Shown here piece after piece: positions 49,744-57,465 of a stretch of DNA of 64,000 bases. Source of the stretch: Natronomonas marina (GTDB lineage Archaea > Halobacteriota > Halobacteria > Halobacteriales > Haloarculaceae); contig NZ_CP101154.1 of NCBI RefSeq assembly GCF_024298905.1, positions 1,612,001 to 1,676,000 on the forward strand. Direction: 5' to 3'. A program made the position numbers and the translations under genes. The first letter of the stretch is position 1; every line of letters starts with the position of its first letter. The notes beneath the pieces were generated by a model. That model was not told the origin of the DNA, searched no databases, and saw only the letters and a program-made list of their open reading frames with translations.

Positions 49744-50926
49744 CAGCCACCTCCTCGCGGCGGCTGTCCCCGGCGTCCGGGTTCGACTCTGTCCCGCGCG
49801 TGTGTAGTTGGTCGTCGACGAGACTGATCTTCAGCTTCCGGTCGACGTCCTCCTCCCAGTCCGGGATGTCGTCCCAGACGAACCGAGTGAAGTTGTTCGG
49901 CTTCCAGCAGATGCCGAACCCGGCGTCCTTCCGCTTCAGGAAGTTCTTGACCATCGGGATCGAGCTGAAGCCGACCGGCGCTCGGTCGTTCTGCCGCTTA
50001 CAGGGGTTCCCGTCGTCGTCCGGCATCGCCACCCGCCACTGGAACGTCCGCCGAACCTTTTCGTGGACGTTGGTCTCGTCCTGGCCGAATCCGAACAGCG
50101 AGAAGCCGTACTTCCGGGAATCGGCGACGACCTTCCGCATGACTTCGAGCTTCTGGTAGGTCTGTGTCTCGTCGGCACGGGCCGATTGCGGGAGCAGGTC
50201 GGCGATCTCGTCGAAGATGAGGCTGGTCCAGTCGAAGTGCCCGCCGTACCCCTCGACGCGAGCCACCGAGAAGGCGATCCACCAGTGGACGAGCGGCGTG
50301 ACGGCCTCCGGCGACCCGGCAATCTCCTCGGTCTGGTAGGTGATCGGCTGCTGGACGTACTGGGAGTCCTGCATCACGTCGTTGCAGCCGCGGAACTCGG
50401 GGTCGGGGTAGACGACGGCGAACTCGTGCTCGTCGAGCTGCTCCAGCAGGTCGACAACGCCGTGGTACCGCTTCACCTCACGAACGACGTTCTCGAGGTC
50501 GGCCGGCTCGCCGTCGGCGCCGCGATGGGCGTTCTCCGGGCGCCACACCGCCTCGACGGCACAGCCGGCCGGCAGGTACAGCGTCGTCCACCGCTTGAAC
50601 GGGAGCCACTCGCTCCGCGCTTCGGCGCCCCGCCAAACGACCGTCTCGCCGTTCACGTCGAGCAGGTGCGACGCGAGCCACAGCGCCAGCGTCGACTTCC
50701 CCGACCCTTTGCCGCCGATGGCGAGCCAGTTCGTCCCGCCCGGATGTCCCCACTCGCTGCCGTCTCGCGTGTGGATGATGCAGTCCGGGAGTGGGTGTTC
50801 GTAGTCCTCGAACTGCTCTTCCAGCTTCCAGAACGGCGCGATGCCGAACGTCTTCCGGATTTCCTGGCCGTCGGTGTGGGTGTGATGCTCTCGGAGGTCG
50901 TGTTCGGTAACGTAGTCGTCTGTCAT
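49736..50926 (-). CDS. P-loop ATPase (FtsK/HerA/VirB4-like), motor of the element
   Basis: A 396-aa ATPase. Walker A is GGKGSGKST at residues 71-79. Walker B is SLIFDEIADLL at about 235-245, with the acidic pair D-E. A further conserved stretch SLFGFGQDETNVHEKVRRTF reads like the sensor/Arg-finger region. The order and spacing suit the FtsK-HerA superfamily, which includes DNA-packaging ATPases of membrane-containing viruses and the conjugative VirB4/VirD4 ATPases; the subfamily is not settled by eye. It should be a cytoplasmic, membrane-recruited motor for DNA or protein. Confidence 0.78.
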   Translation of the reverse strand: MTDDYVTEHDLREHHTHTDGQEIRKTFGIAPFWKLEEQFEDYEHPLPDCIIHTRDGSEWGHPGGTNWLAIGGKGSGKSTLALWLASHLLDVNGETVVWRGAEARSEWLPFKRWTTLYLPAGCAVEAVWRPENAHRGADGEPADLENVVREVKRYHGVVDLLEQLDEHEFAVVYPDPEFRGCNDVMQDSQYVQQPITYQTEEIAGSPEAVTPLVHWWIAFSVARVEGYGGHFDWTSLIFDEIADLLPQSARADETQTYQKLEVMRKVVADSRKYGFSLFGFGQDETNVHEKVRRTFQWRVAMPDDDGNPCKRQNDRAPVGFSSIPMVKNFLKRKDAGFGICWKPNNFTRFVWDDIPDWEEDVDRKLKISLVDDQLHTRGTESNPDAGDSRREEVADD

Positions 50927-50928
50927 GG

Positions 50929-51744
50929 TCAGTCTCGCACCTCGTTCCAGGGGTTCGGGTCGCGCTTCGACCGCTCCAGGGCGCCGCCTTGCAGGCGCTT
51001 CGCCCGGACGGCGAACGCCGGCAGCAGGACCGCCGCCGCGAACCGTTCGCGCCAGTCGCGGCCGCTCTCGCTCCGGTCGGTCAGCTTCTCGACGGCGGCA
51101 CGGTCCGTGACCAGCCACTCCGTCGGGTCCGTCTCCCCGTCGAGTACCTCGGAGAAGTCGGCCACCGCCGGCAGGCGATGACACCAGTGGACGATCTCGC
51201 CGCGGCTGGCGAAGCCACCCCAAAGCTCGCGGAGGATCGTCGCCTGCCCGGCGTCGAGCCGCGAGAACGCCGGGCGCATGGCGATATGCGTCTGTCTTTC
51301 CGGGTCGATCTGGCGGTAGTCCGACTTCCCGCCGTCCGGGCCTTCGTCCCCCGGCAGCCACTCGTGCGCCCGACCCTCGAGGTCACGATACGCGGCCGTA
51401 CAGGCGGCCATGACGTGCTCGCGGACGCGCTCGCGTTCGTGCTGCTGCCCCGGCGTCGGGTCGTCGGCCGTGAGGGCGTCGACCAGCGCCTTGTCGTACA
51501 GGAGTTGCCGTGCCGGGAAGCGAGTCGATAGGTGGCCGAACGACCGGACACAGGCCGCTTGCCACCAGTTCAACAGGTCCCGTCGGGCGTCGAAGCCGTC
51601 GGTGATGGGGACGATTTCGGGCGTACGGTCGGCGTCCCCATCGAACAACACGCGCCGCTGGTCTCGCTGAAGGACGTCGACCGCGACCCGAGGCTGCCGG
51701 CCGCTCCAATCCGGCGTATCACCGGCCGACGGGTCGCTACTCAT
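50929..51744 (-). CDS. unknown protein upstream of the ATPase
   Basis: A 271-aa mostly helical, Arg/Asp-rich soluble protein without a visible signal or membrane span. Segments such as LLNWWQAACVRSFGHLSTRF and RAAVEKLTDRSESGRDWRER are well conserved-looking but unassigned. The end is 2 bp from the ATPase start and the beginning overlaps the large membrane-protein gene by 8 bp. It is probably a cytoplasmic partner of the ATPase. Confidence 0.58.
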   Translation of the reverse strand: MSSDPSAGDTPDWSGRQPRVAVDVLQRDQRRVLFDGDADRTPEIVPITDGFDARRDLLNWWQAACVRSFGHLSTRFPARQLLYDKALVDALTADDPTPGQQHERERVREHVMAACTAAYRDLEGRAHEWLPGDEGPDGGKSDYRQIDPERQTHIAMRPAFSRLDAGQATILRELWGGFASRGEIVHWCHRLPAVADFSEVLDGETDPTEWLVTDRAAVEKLTDRSESGRDWRERFAAAVLLPAFAVRAKRLQGGALERSKRDPNPWNEVRD

Positions 51745-54058
51745 CGTCGCTGCCCTCCTCCGGCTCCGGTTCGTCGCCCGTTCCGGTTGCCTCGATGCCG
51801 ATGGGCTCGCCGCCAGTGTCGTCGGTCTCGCTGCCGTTCCCGTTCTCGGTCTGGTCGGTGATCTCGAAGCCACCGAGCTGGCCGGGGTCGATACCCGTCT
51901 CGGCTTTCGCCATCTCCTCGGTGACGGACTTGTCCTCGGCCGCCTGGAGTGCGCGAGCCTCTTCCATCGTGCGGGCGCGCTCCGCCCACAGCTTCTCCAG
52001 CGCATCTTGGAGGTTCGTGGCCTCCTCGTAGCTGATCTGGAGCGCCGCGATGGAGGCCCTCGCCGGCCGGTAGTGGACCGGCGCCGGCTTGAACTCCGCC
52101 TCGCCGTCGACGGCGCGGAACGCGACGGCGGCGAAGCCGACCAGCGCCCCGAGGACGGCCCCGACCGTCGCCGCCGAGAACACGAACCCGAAGGCGAGGC
52201 CGGCGAGGGCGGCGCCGGCGGCCGTCCCGCCGATGAGCCGGAGGTTGATGCGCTCGAGCGCACCGCCGACCCGACCACTCCCCTCGGAGGCCGGCAGCAG
52301 GAGTCGCGGGTCGAACTCCCAGCGGGCCGGCTTCCAGGTGAGCGGTTCGTCGCTCGCCGGGTCGGCGATGTACGTCGCGTCGTCGGGGCCTTTCGTGAGC
52401 TTGATGTCGGTCTTCAGGTCCGACGTGTCGACGACCGCCGGGTCGGCGAAGAGGCGTGCGAGGAACGGTCGGATGCCGCGCTTGATGAGCCCGAGACCGT
52501 CCTCACGTTTGACCGTCCGGACGCGCGCCTTCTCGCGCTCGATGTGCGAGCGAACGTCTCCGCCGAAGGCGGTGTTGGCGTCGCCCAGCTCGTCACGAAC
52601 GAACTCGTCGGTGCGAGCCTCCCGACCCATCATCTCCAGCATCGCCACGAACGCGATGGCGACGAGGGCGAGGCCGAACAACTGCGGGACGCGCCGCAAG
52701 AGGACGGCGGTGTAGAAGTACCCGAACGCGGCGATTCCGAAGGCGGCTATCGTCCCGACGATAGCCCACCACATCGCGCCCTTCTCGGGGCCGAGGCCGG
52801 TCTGTCGGATGGTTCCCTTCGCAGCGACCGCCGCGCCGAGCAGTCCGGGCGCGGCGATGAGGCCGACGTTCTTGAATAGCCACCAGAGCAGGTCCCCGAA
52901 GTTGTTGATGGGAACCGTCTGCGAGATCGGGCTCGTGTGATGCGAGAACCGCCAGCGGGCGCCCTCGATCCGCTCCCCATCGACGGACAGCCACATCGTC
53001 ACCTGCCGCGACTCGTTGTAGTTGCTCGGGAGGTCCAGCGGCGTGGCGTCGTAGCCGGTGCCCATCCGAACCGTGTACGTCGAGACCGACTGGTCGGCCG
53101 CGTAGGTCTCGGTCGTCGTGCCATCGTCGGTCTCGACCTGCCGCGTTGCCTGCTGCCAGGTAACGACCGTCAGCGAGAAGTTCTGCGGCTCGATGTCGCC
53201 GAACCGCGTGGAGTAGACCTGGAGTTGGTCGGTATTGATCTCCGTCCCTTGCTCGAGGTAGACGTGGTCGTACTGGAGCGGGCTCGTGGGGATGTACCGG
53301 ATCGCCACCGCGCCCGTCTCGCCGAGATACCGGACACTCGGCGGGGCATCGGCCGGCTGCCGGCCGCCGGTTCGGAGTTCCGACAGCGAGTAGGAACCGG
53401 GCTGTGTCGGCTGGTCGGCCCCTCCGCTCGTTGCCGTCGGCGTCGAGTCTGACGCGGCGGCCGACCCGTTCGGCGTCGGTGTCGGGGTCGGCGTAGCGGT
53501 CGGCGTCGGCGTGGGGGTCGCGGTCTCCGTCCGGGTCGGCGTCGGTGTCGAGTCCGCCGGGATGACGCGAACGCGGCGGGTGTGGGTGTCCTCGGCGTCG
53601 CCGTTCATCTCCGAGACGTAGAGCGTGACGTTGTAATTCGAGGCGTTCGCGTACGTGTGAGTCACGTACTCGCCGGTCTCTTCGTAGGTCCCGTCCCCGT
53701 CGACGTCCCAGAGGTAGCGGTCGATGGGGCCGCTACTCGGTGCTGCATCGAGGACGATCTGCTCGCCAGCACTCGGCGCCTTCGGCGACACCTCGAAGGC
53801 TGCTACTACAGCCGGGGCGTCGTCCTTCGGCGTCGGTGTCGGGGTCGACGTGGGCGTTGGCGTGGGAGTTGGCGTCGGAGTAGCGGTCGGCGTCGGCGTC
53901 GGAGTTGGTGTCGCGGTCGGTGTGGCCGTGGGCGTTGGCGTCGGGGTCGGCGTGGGAGTTGCCGTGCTCCGATTCTGCGCGAGTGCTGGTGCTGCGGGGG
54001 CGAACAGCCCGCCGACGAGGAGGGCGAGCACCGCGATGACGAGGACGGTTCTACGCAT
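51737..54058 (-). CDS. large PKD/Thr-Pro-rich membrane protein
   Basis: A 773-aa protein with a signal peptide (about 1-27) and a long Thr-Pro repeat (about 29-77). A PKD-type domain spans about 82-165 (VVAAFEVSPKAPSAGEQI; LWDVDGDGTYEETGEYVTHTY), followed by a second Thr-Pro linker and an external domain (about 215-385). Helices lie at about 390-465. The soluble, cytoplasmic part (about 465-600) contains DEFVRDELGDANTAFGGDV, a further helical pair spans about 610-660, and the acidic tail has coiled character. The Thr-Pro segments probably carry O-glycans. It is likely to bridge the outside to the cytoplasmic motor. Confidence 0.72.
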   Translation of the reverse strand: MRRTVLVIAVLALLVGGLFAPAAPALAQNRSTATPTPTPTPTPTATPTATPTPTPTPTATPTPTPTPTPTSTPTPTPKDDAPAVVAAFEVSPKAPSAGEQIVLDAAPSSGPIDRYLWDVDGDGTYEETGEYVTHTYANASNYNVTLYVSEMNGDAEDTHTRRVRVIPADSTPTPTRTETATPTPTPTATPTPTPTPNGSAAASDSTPTATSGGADQPTQPGSYSLSELRTGGRQPADAPPSVRYLGETGAVAIRYIPTSPLQYDHVYLEQGTEINTDQLQVYSTRFGDIEPQNFSLTVVTWQQATRQVETDDGTTTETYAADQSVSTYTVRMGTGYDATPLDLPSNYNESRQVTMWLSVDGERIEGARWRFSHHTSPISQTVPINNFGDLLWWLFKNVGLIAAPGLLGAAVAAKGTIRQTGLGPEKGAMWWAIVGTIAAFGIAAFGYFYTAVLLRRVPQLFGLALVAIAFVAMLEMMGREARTDEFVRDELGDANTAFGGDVRSHIEREKARVRTVKREDGLGLIKRGIRPFLARLFADPAVVDTSDLKTDIKLTKGPDDATYIADPASDEPLTWKPARWEFDPRLLLPASEGSGRVGGALERINLRLIGGTAAGAALAGLAFGFVFSAATVGAVLGALVGFAAVAFRAVDGEAEFKPAPVHYRPARASIAALQISYEEATNLQDALEKLWAERARTMEEARALQAAEDKSVTEEMAKAETGIDPGQLGGFEITDQTENGNGSETDDTGGEPIGIEATGTGDEPEPEEGSDDE

Positions 54059-54534
54059 CAGTCTCTCACCTGCTGCGGGCGTTCGGTCGGTTCCGGGTCG
54101 CTCGGTTCAGGCTCCCCGTCGAGGTCTTCCAGCGAGCCGAGATTCGCCCGAGCGCAAACCGCCGTGCAGAAGGTGTGACGCTGGCGGTTTCGGTCGGCGA
54201 TCATCTCGACCGGGCCGACCGTCCGGCGCTCCGGTTCCGCGGCGAACTGGACCGTCACCGCGGCGTCGTTGGAGTCCCGGGCCGGGTCGACGACGACCGC
54301 GCGGCCACACTCCTTGCACTCGCCGCGCACGTCGGGACGGGCGATCTCCCGGACGACGAGGTAGCACATGGCCGCGAACGCCGCGAAGAGGATGATCGTC
54401 GACGCCGAGGCGGCCGCCGCAGTCCACGCCAGTCCCGCGGCGACGGCGGTCGAGGCGACCGCCGCGATGACGAACAGCCATGCCTGTGCGTCGAGGGCGT
54501 GCAGCCGCTCGCGGATGGGTGGTGTCGAGGTCAT
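54058..54534 (-). CDS. membrane protein with cytoplasmic zinc-finger segment
   Basis: A 158-aa protein. Two hydrophobic helices (about 18-36 and 40-60) are followed by a soluble part with C-x2-C (GECKECGRAVV) and a Cys-x3-Cys pair (TFCTAVCARAN), possibly a split zinc site. Its start overlaps the upstream stop by 4 bp, and its stop overlaps the next large gene by 1 bp. Function is unknown. Confidence 0.6.
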   Translation of the reverse strand: MTSTPPIRERLHALDAQAWLFVIAAVASTAVAAGLAWTAAAASASTIILFAAFAAMCYLVVREIARPDVRGECKECGRAVVVDPARDSNDAAVTVQFAAEPERRTVGPVEMIADRNRQRHTFCTAVCARANLGSLEDLDGEPEPSDPEPTERPQQVRD

Positions 54535-54863
54535 GTCGCTGATTCCTGGTACTCGAGCATCGCGTGGTAGGCGACGCCGCCGACGAGCGCCACTGCGATG
54601 AGCGGCGACTCGAGGACGAGCGGCCACGTCATCGCCGCAATCGCAGCGGCGACGAGACCGCTGAAGTACGCCCCCGAGACGAGGAACGACGCCGACCCGA
54701 CGCGGCTACTCGAGAACTTCCGGTAACTCGGGTCTTCGTCGGACCGGAACGTCCGAACGAACAGCGTCCACAGCCAGTACAGCCCGATGCCGAGCGCCAG
54801 GAACGGCGCCAGCTCCATCAGTGTGCGTTCGATCCCGCTCTGGAGTGTGATGGTCCCGATCAT
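54531..54863 (-). CDS. three-helix membrane protein
   Basis: A 110-aa protein with helices at about 18-36, 56-76 and 80-98. A basic/acidic loop (RTFRSDEDPSYRKFSSSR) lies between helices 1 and 2. The gene starts 2 bp after the upstream gene and overlaps the next by 4 bp. Not recognised. Confidence 0.6.
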   Translation of the reverse strand: MIGTITLQSGIERTLMELAPFLALGIGLYWLWTLFVRTFRSDEDPSYRKFSSSRVGSASFLVSGAYFSGLVAAAIAAMTWPLVLESPLIAVALVGGVAYHAMLEYQESAT

Positions 54864-54865
54864 GG

Positions 54866-55618
54866 TCAGTCGAGTGCACTGCTGTATTTCGCGGCGGTGG
54901 CGATCAGGAACAGCGCGACGAGTACGACGAAGAACTCCGTCACCCCGAACTGGCTGATGAGTGGCCAGTCGGTGAAGAACGCGCCGACGTACCCGACGAT
55001 GGCCGTCAGGTAGCTCCCGACGACCGGCGAGTTCGACGCCAGTGTGAACACCTCGCCGAGTACCTCGCCGCCCCGGTTGGCGAAGAGGAAGACCGACGTG
55101 ACGAGGAACCCGCCGACGGCGGCGAATATCTTCGCGTACTGCCTGGTGAGGCTCTCCGCGTTCGTCCGGATGCGGTTCGTGACCGCCGCCGGCCGTTTCC
55201 CGCGACCGAACAGCCGTGCCCGGACGCCCCAGTACAGGATGACGCCCGTCACCGCCAGCACGGCGAAATGTACGCGGTTGATGCCCAGCGACGGCGTGCC
55301 GAACAGCAACTCCGAGACGAACGCGAACGGTCGGGTCGCCCAGCTCGGCAGGAACAACGAGGCCAGCGCGAGCAGGCCCAGCGTCACGAAGATGAAGCCG
55401 GCGTTGATGTCGTCGGTGTAGTAGCCGATGTAGACGACCAGCGCGATGAGGATGACCCAGGCGGCGGCCTGATCGAGACCGCCCCAGAAGCCGGCGATGA
55501 ACGGCACGCCGGCGAAGAAACTGATGACGAAGCCGACGGCCAGGAACGACAGGACGCCGGCCGCCATCGTCTTCAGGCCGGGTATCAGCCGCCCGACGGA
55601 CTGACTGCTGGCGCTCAT
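54866..55618 (-). CDS. polytopic membrane protein (about six helices)
   Basis: A 250-aa protein with hydrophobic helices near 15-35, 38-60, 70-88, 108-128, 160-180 and 200-245. A basic loop (RARLFGRGKRPAAVTNRIRT) sits at about 133-152. The size and the place next to small membrane proteins would suit a CedA/VirB6-type channel or a virion membrane protein. It is the largest purely membrane gene in this operon. Family not recognised. Confidence 0.62.
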   Translation of the reverse strand: MSASSQSVGRLIPGLKTMAAGVLSFLAVGFVISFFAGVPFIAGFWGGLDQAAAWVILIALVVYIGYYTDDINAGFIFVTLGLLALASLFLPSWATRPFAFVSELLFGTPSLGINRVHFAVLAVTGVILYWGVRARLFGRGKRPAAVTNRIRTNAESLTRQYAKIFAAVGGFLVTSVFLFANRGGEVLGEVFTLASNSPVVGSYLTAIVGYVGAFFTDWPLISQFGVTEFFVVLVALFLIATAAKYSSALD

Positions 55619-55665
55619 CGCACGATACCTCCCACGGACCGCTGCTGTCGTGTGCTGTAGCTCAT
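55615..55665 (-). CDS. 16-codon micro-ORF bridging two genes
   Basis: The frame encodes only 16 residues (MSYSTRQQRSVGGIVR). Its ATG overlaps the upstream gene's stop (ATGA), and its stop overlaps the start of the next gene (ATGA). It fits as a translational relay between the genes at 55662 and 54866, whether or not the peptide itself has a function. Confidence 0.4.
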   Translation of the reverse strand: MSYSTRQQRSVGGIVR

Positions 55666-55967
55666 TCTTGAGTCTCCTTGCGGTAGCCCTGGACGATCTT
55701 CCAGCCGCGGTTGGCGACGAACACGAGACCTGCGCCCACCGCGGCCGCCGTCAGGGCGCCCTTCGGTAGCCACGCGAACTGGTCGGCGAGCGTCCCGCGA
55801 CCGACCGACGCGACGGCGAAGAACGCGCCCGCCTGACTCCACACCGTCCCGAGAAGCGGCTCGATGACGCCGGCGAGGCCACCGCCGACGATGGACACGA
55901 CGGCGCCGATGGTCGCTATCGGGTGGGCGACGAACTCTTTCCAGGTGACGTCGTTGGATTTCGGCAT
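55662..55967 (-). CDS. two-helix membrane protein
   Basis: A 101-aa protein with a Gly-rich first helix (about 17-38, IATIGAVVSIVGGGLAGVIE) and a second at about 70-88. The end is a basic tail (KIVQGYRKETQE). Small Gly/Ala-rich two-span proteins are typical of VirB2-like pilins and of some virion membrane proteins. It begins one base before the upstream gene ends. Confidence 0.62.
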   Translation of the reverse strand: MPKSNDVTWKEFVAHPIATIGAVVSIVGGGLAGVIEPLLGTVWSQAGAFFAVASVGRGTLADQFAWLPKGALTAAAVGAGLVFVANRGWKIVQGYRKETQE

Positions 55968-56600
55968 CTAATTCAACCTCCTGAGGATGGCTCGGAACGG
56001 TCCCGTGACGCGGAGAATGATCGCGTCGAGGTCGACCAGCGGCACGTTGATGACCCGGATGATCGACCACGCGATGTACGCCGTGACGGCCAGTTCGAGC
56101 AAGACCAGCGCGCTCACGACGATGGGCGCCGCGATGCCTGCCTCGGCGGCGACGGCGGCGATGGTCTCGTTCACCTGAACGATGGTGGTGATGATCTCCG
56201 TGGCGACCGGCGCCGTCATGTCGATGAACTCGCCCGCGAGGAACAGCGCGAAGTCGGCGAGGCCTGGGGAGCCGCCGATGGCGCGGTCGGGGCCGAACGC
56301 CACCAGCAGTATCGTGTCGATGAAGAGTCCAGCAATCCAGAGGATGGAACCGACGACGGGACGCACGAACGACACGACGAACCAGTCGACCACCGTCGAG
56401 ATGATGAATTCGGACAGCTTCGCAGGGATGGAACCGACGTCCAACTGACCTGTTATAATCATGGCTGCACTGACGCCGGGTATCAACCACGAAATCGCAG
56501 TGGCGGCAGCTCTCTTGATTAGTGGAGTCCGGTCGATGGCGCTGTTGATGGCGATATTTATCGTTTTTTCACCGCCATCGGAACTACTCGACAAGGGCAC
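55968..56600 (-). CDS. multi-span membrane protein
   Basis: A 210-aa protein with about four hydrophobic stretches (about 30-50, 68-100, 110-135 and 155-185). The first start gives 17 bp overlap with the upstream gene; a second ATG at 56462 would remove the N-terminal 46 residues. Amphipathic segments (VDWFVVSFVRPVVGSILWIA) resemble membrane-spanning platform proteins. Function is unknown. Confidence 0.6.
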   Translation of the reverse strand: MPLSSSSDGGEKTINIAINSAIDRTPLIKRAAATAISWLIPGVSAAMIITGQLDVGSIPAKLSEFIISTVVDWFVVSFVRPVVGSILWIAGLFIDTILLVAFGPDRAIGGSPGLADFALFLAGEFIDMTAPVATEIITTIVQVNETIAAVAAEAGIAAPIVVSALVLLELAVTAYIAWSIIRVINVPLVDLDAIILRVTGPFRAILRRLN

Positions 56601-56955
56601 GCACCCCCCACGAGTAAATCAGGACGACGGCACCGGCGACCGCGACTGACAGCGCGAACGCGAAGATGCCGGCCCCCGCGAGGTCGGCGGCCGCGGCCGC
56701 CCACGCAGCGTCCATGATCCCGACGGCCTGGAACAGCGCCTCGATGACGCCGGTTATCCGGGCGGTGCCGGTGTTGAGCACCGCCTCGAGGCCGAGGCCG
56801 ACGCTCCGGATGAAGCCGATGATGGTCTGGAAGAACACCACGACCGTCCCGGAGAGGATGGTGCTACCGAGCGCTACCCACCGGACGTTGAAGCTGAAGC
56901 GCGACGTTTCGATGAACTCGCCCGGACCGAAGGAATCGCCACCGCTACTCGCCAT
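56584..56955 (-). CDS. membrane protein
   Basis: A 123-aa protein with hydrophobic helices at about 24-45 and 85-120, separated by an amphipathic section (GLGLEAVLNTGTARITGVIE). The ATG at 56955 is preferred over a GTG nine bases upstream. The 51 bp before it contain a GC hairpin with gcacccc/ggggtgc arms and a 19-codon frame of doubtful value. Confidence 0.58.
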   Translation of the reverse strand: MASSGGDSFGPGEFIETSRFSFNVRWVALGSTILSGTVVVFFQTIIGFIRSVGLGLEAVLNTGTARITGVIEALFQAVGIMDAAWAAAAADLAGAGIFAFALSVAVAGAVVLIYSWGVRALVE

Positions 56956-57006
56956 GTCGAGCACCCCCGCGGGTCGGAGTCAGTTCGACGGGGTGCCCGA
57001 GCATGG

Positions 57007-57459
57007 TCACTCCGACGGGTCCTCGTCGTCCTCGTCGACGCCGAGGAACGGGATGTCCGTCGCACTGAACGGTATGGTGTCACTCGTCACCTCGCGGCTC
57101 AGTATCCACGTCATCACGAGGATACCAGCGCCAGCGGCCGCGATGCCTTCGGCGAACGTCAGCGGTCCCAGCGCGAAGATCGAGCCCGGCACGAGCGACT
57201 GGACCGTCGTCGCCGCCCCCTGGCCGATGATGGACGCGCCCCCGCCGATGAAGGCCTGAAGGACGCCCGCAAGCAACTCGCCCATCGCCGACAGCGGGAC
57301 GATAATCACGTCAGCGACGGCCGTCCAGAAGTCGATGAACGCCGCGCCGAGCGCGACGATAGCGCCGGTCAGCGACGCGAGGACGGCACTCGACGGACTC
57401 TCGAAGCGTTTGTTGGCGAACGCGATGATTCCGAGGCCGTCGTCACCAGAGGCGGACAT
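57007..57459 (-). CDS. membrane protein
   Basis: A 150-aa protein with hydrophobic helices at about 25-45, 48-62 and 100-122 and a polar acidic tail. Gly/Ala-rich segments (LAGVLQAFIGGGASIIGQG) suggest tight helix packing. It follows the major secreted-protein gene by 6 bp. Related in style, though not clearly in sequence, to the genes at 56584 and 55968. Confidence 0.6.
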   Translation of the reverse strand: MSASGDDGLGIIAFANKRFESPSSAVLASLTGAIVALGAAFIDFWTAVADVIIVPLSAMGELLAGVLQAFIGGGASIIGQGAATTVQSLVPGSIFALGPLTFAEGIAAAGAGILVMTWILSREVTSDTIPFSATDIPFLGVDEDDEDPSE

Positions 57460-57465
57460 CGGTGG

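Noticed and set aside
53821-53966. Repetitive gtcggcgt/ggagt tract as a regulatory repeat
   Set aside because: It is the coding DNA of the Thr-Pro linker in the 773-aa protein.
56945-57004. 19-codon frame before the gene at 56584
   Set aside because: It overlaps the next gene start, has no ribosome-binding signal and includes GC hairpin arms that better explain the region.
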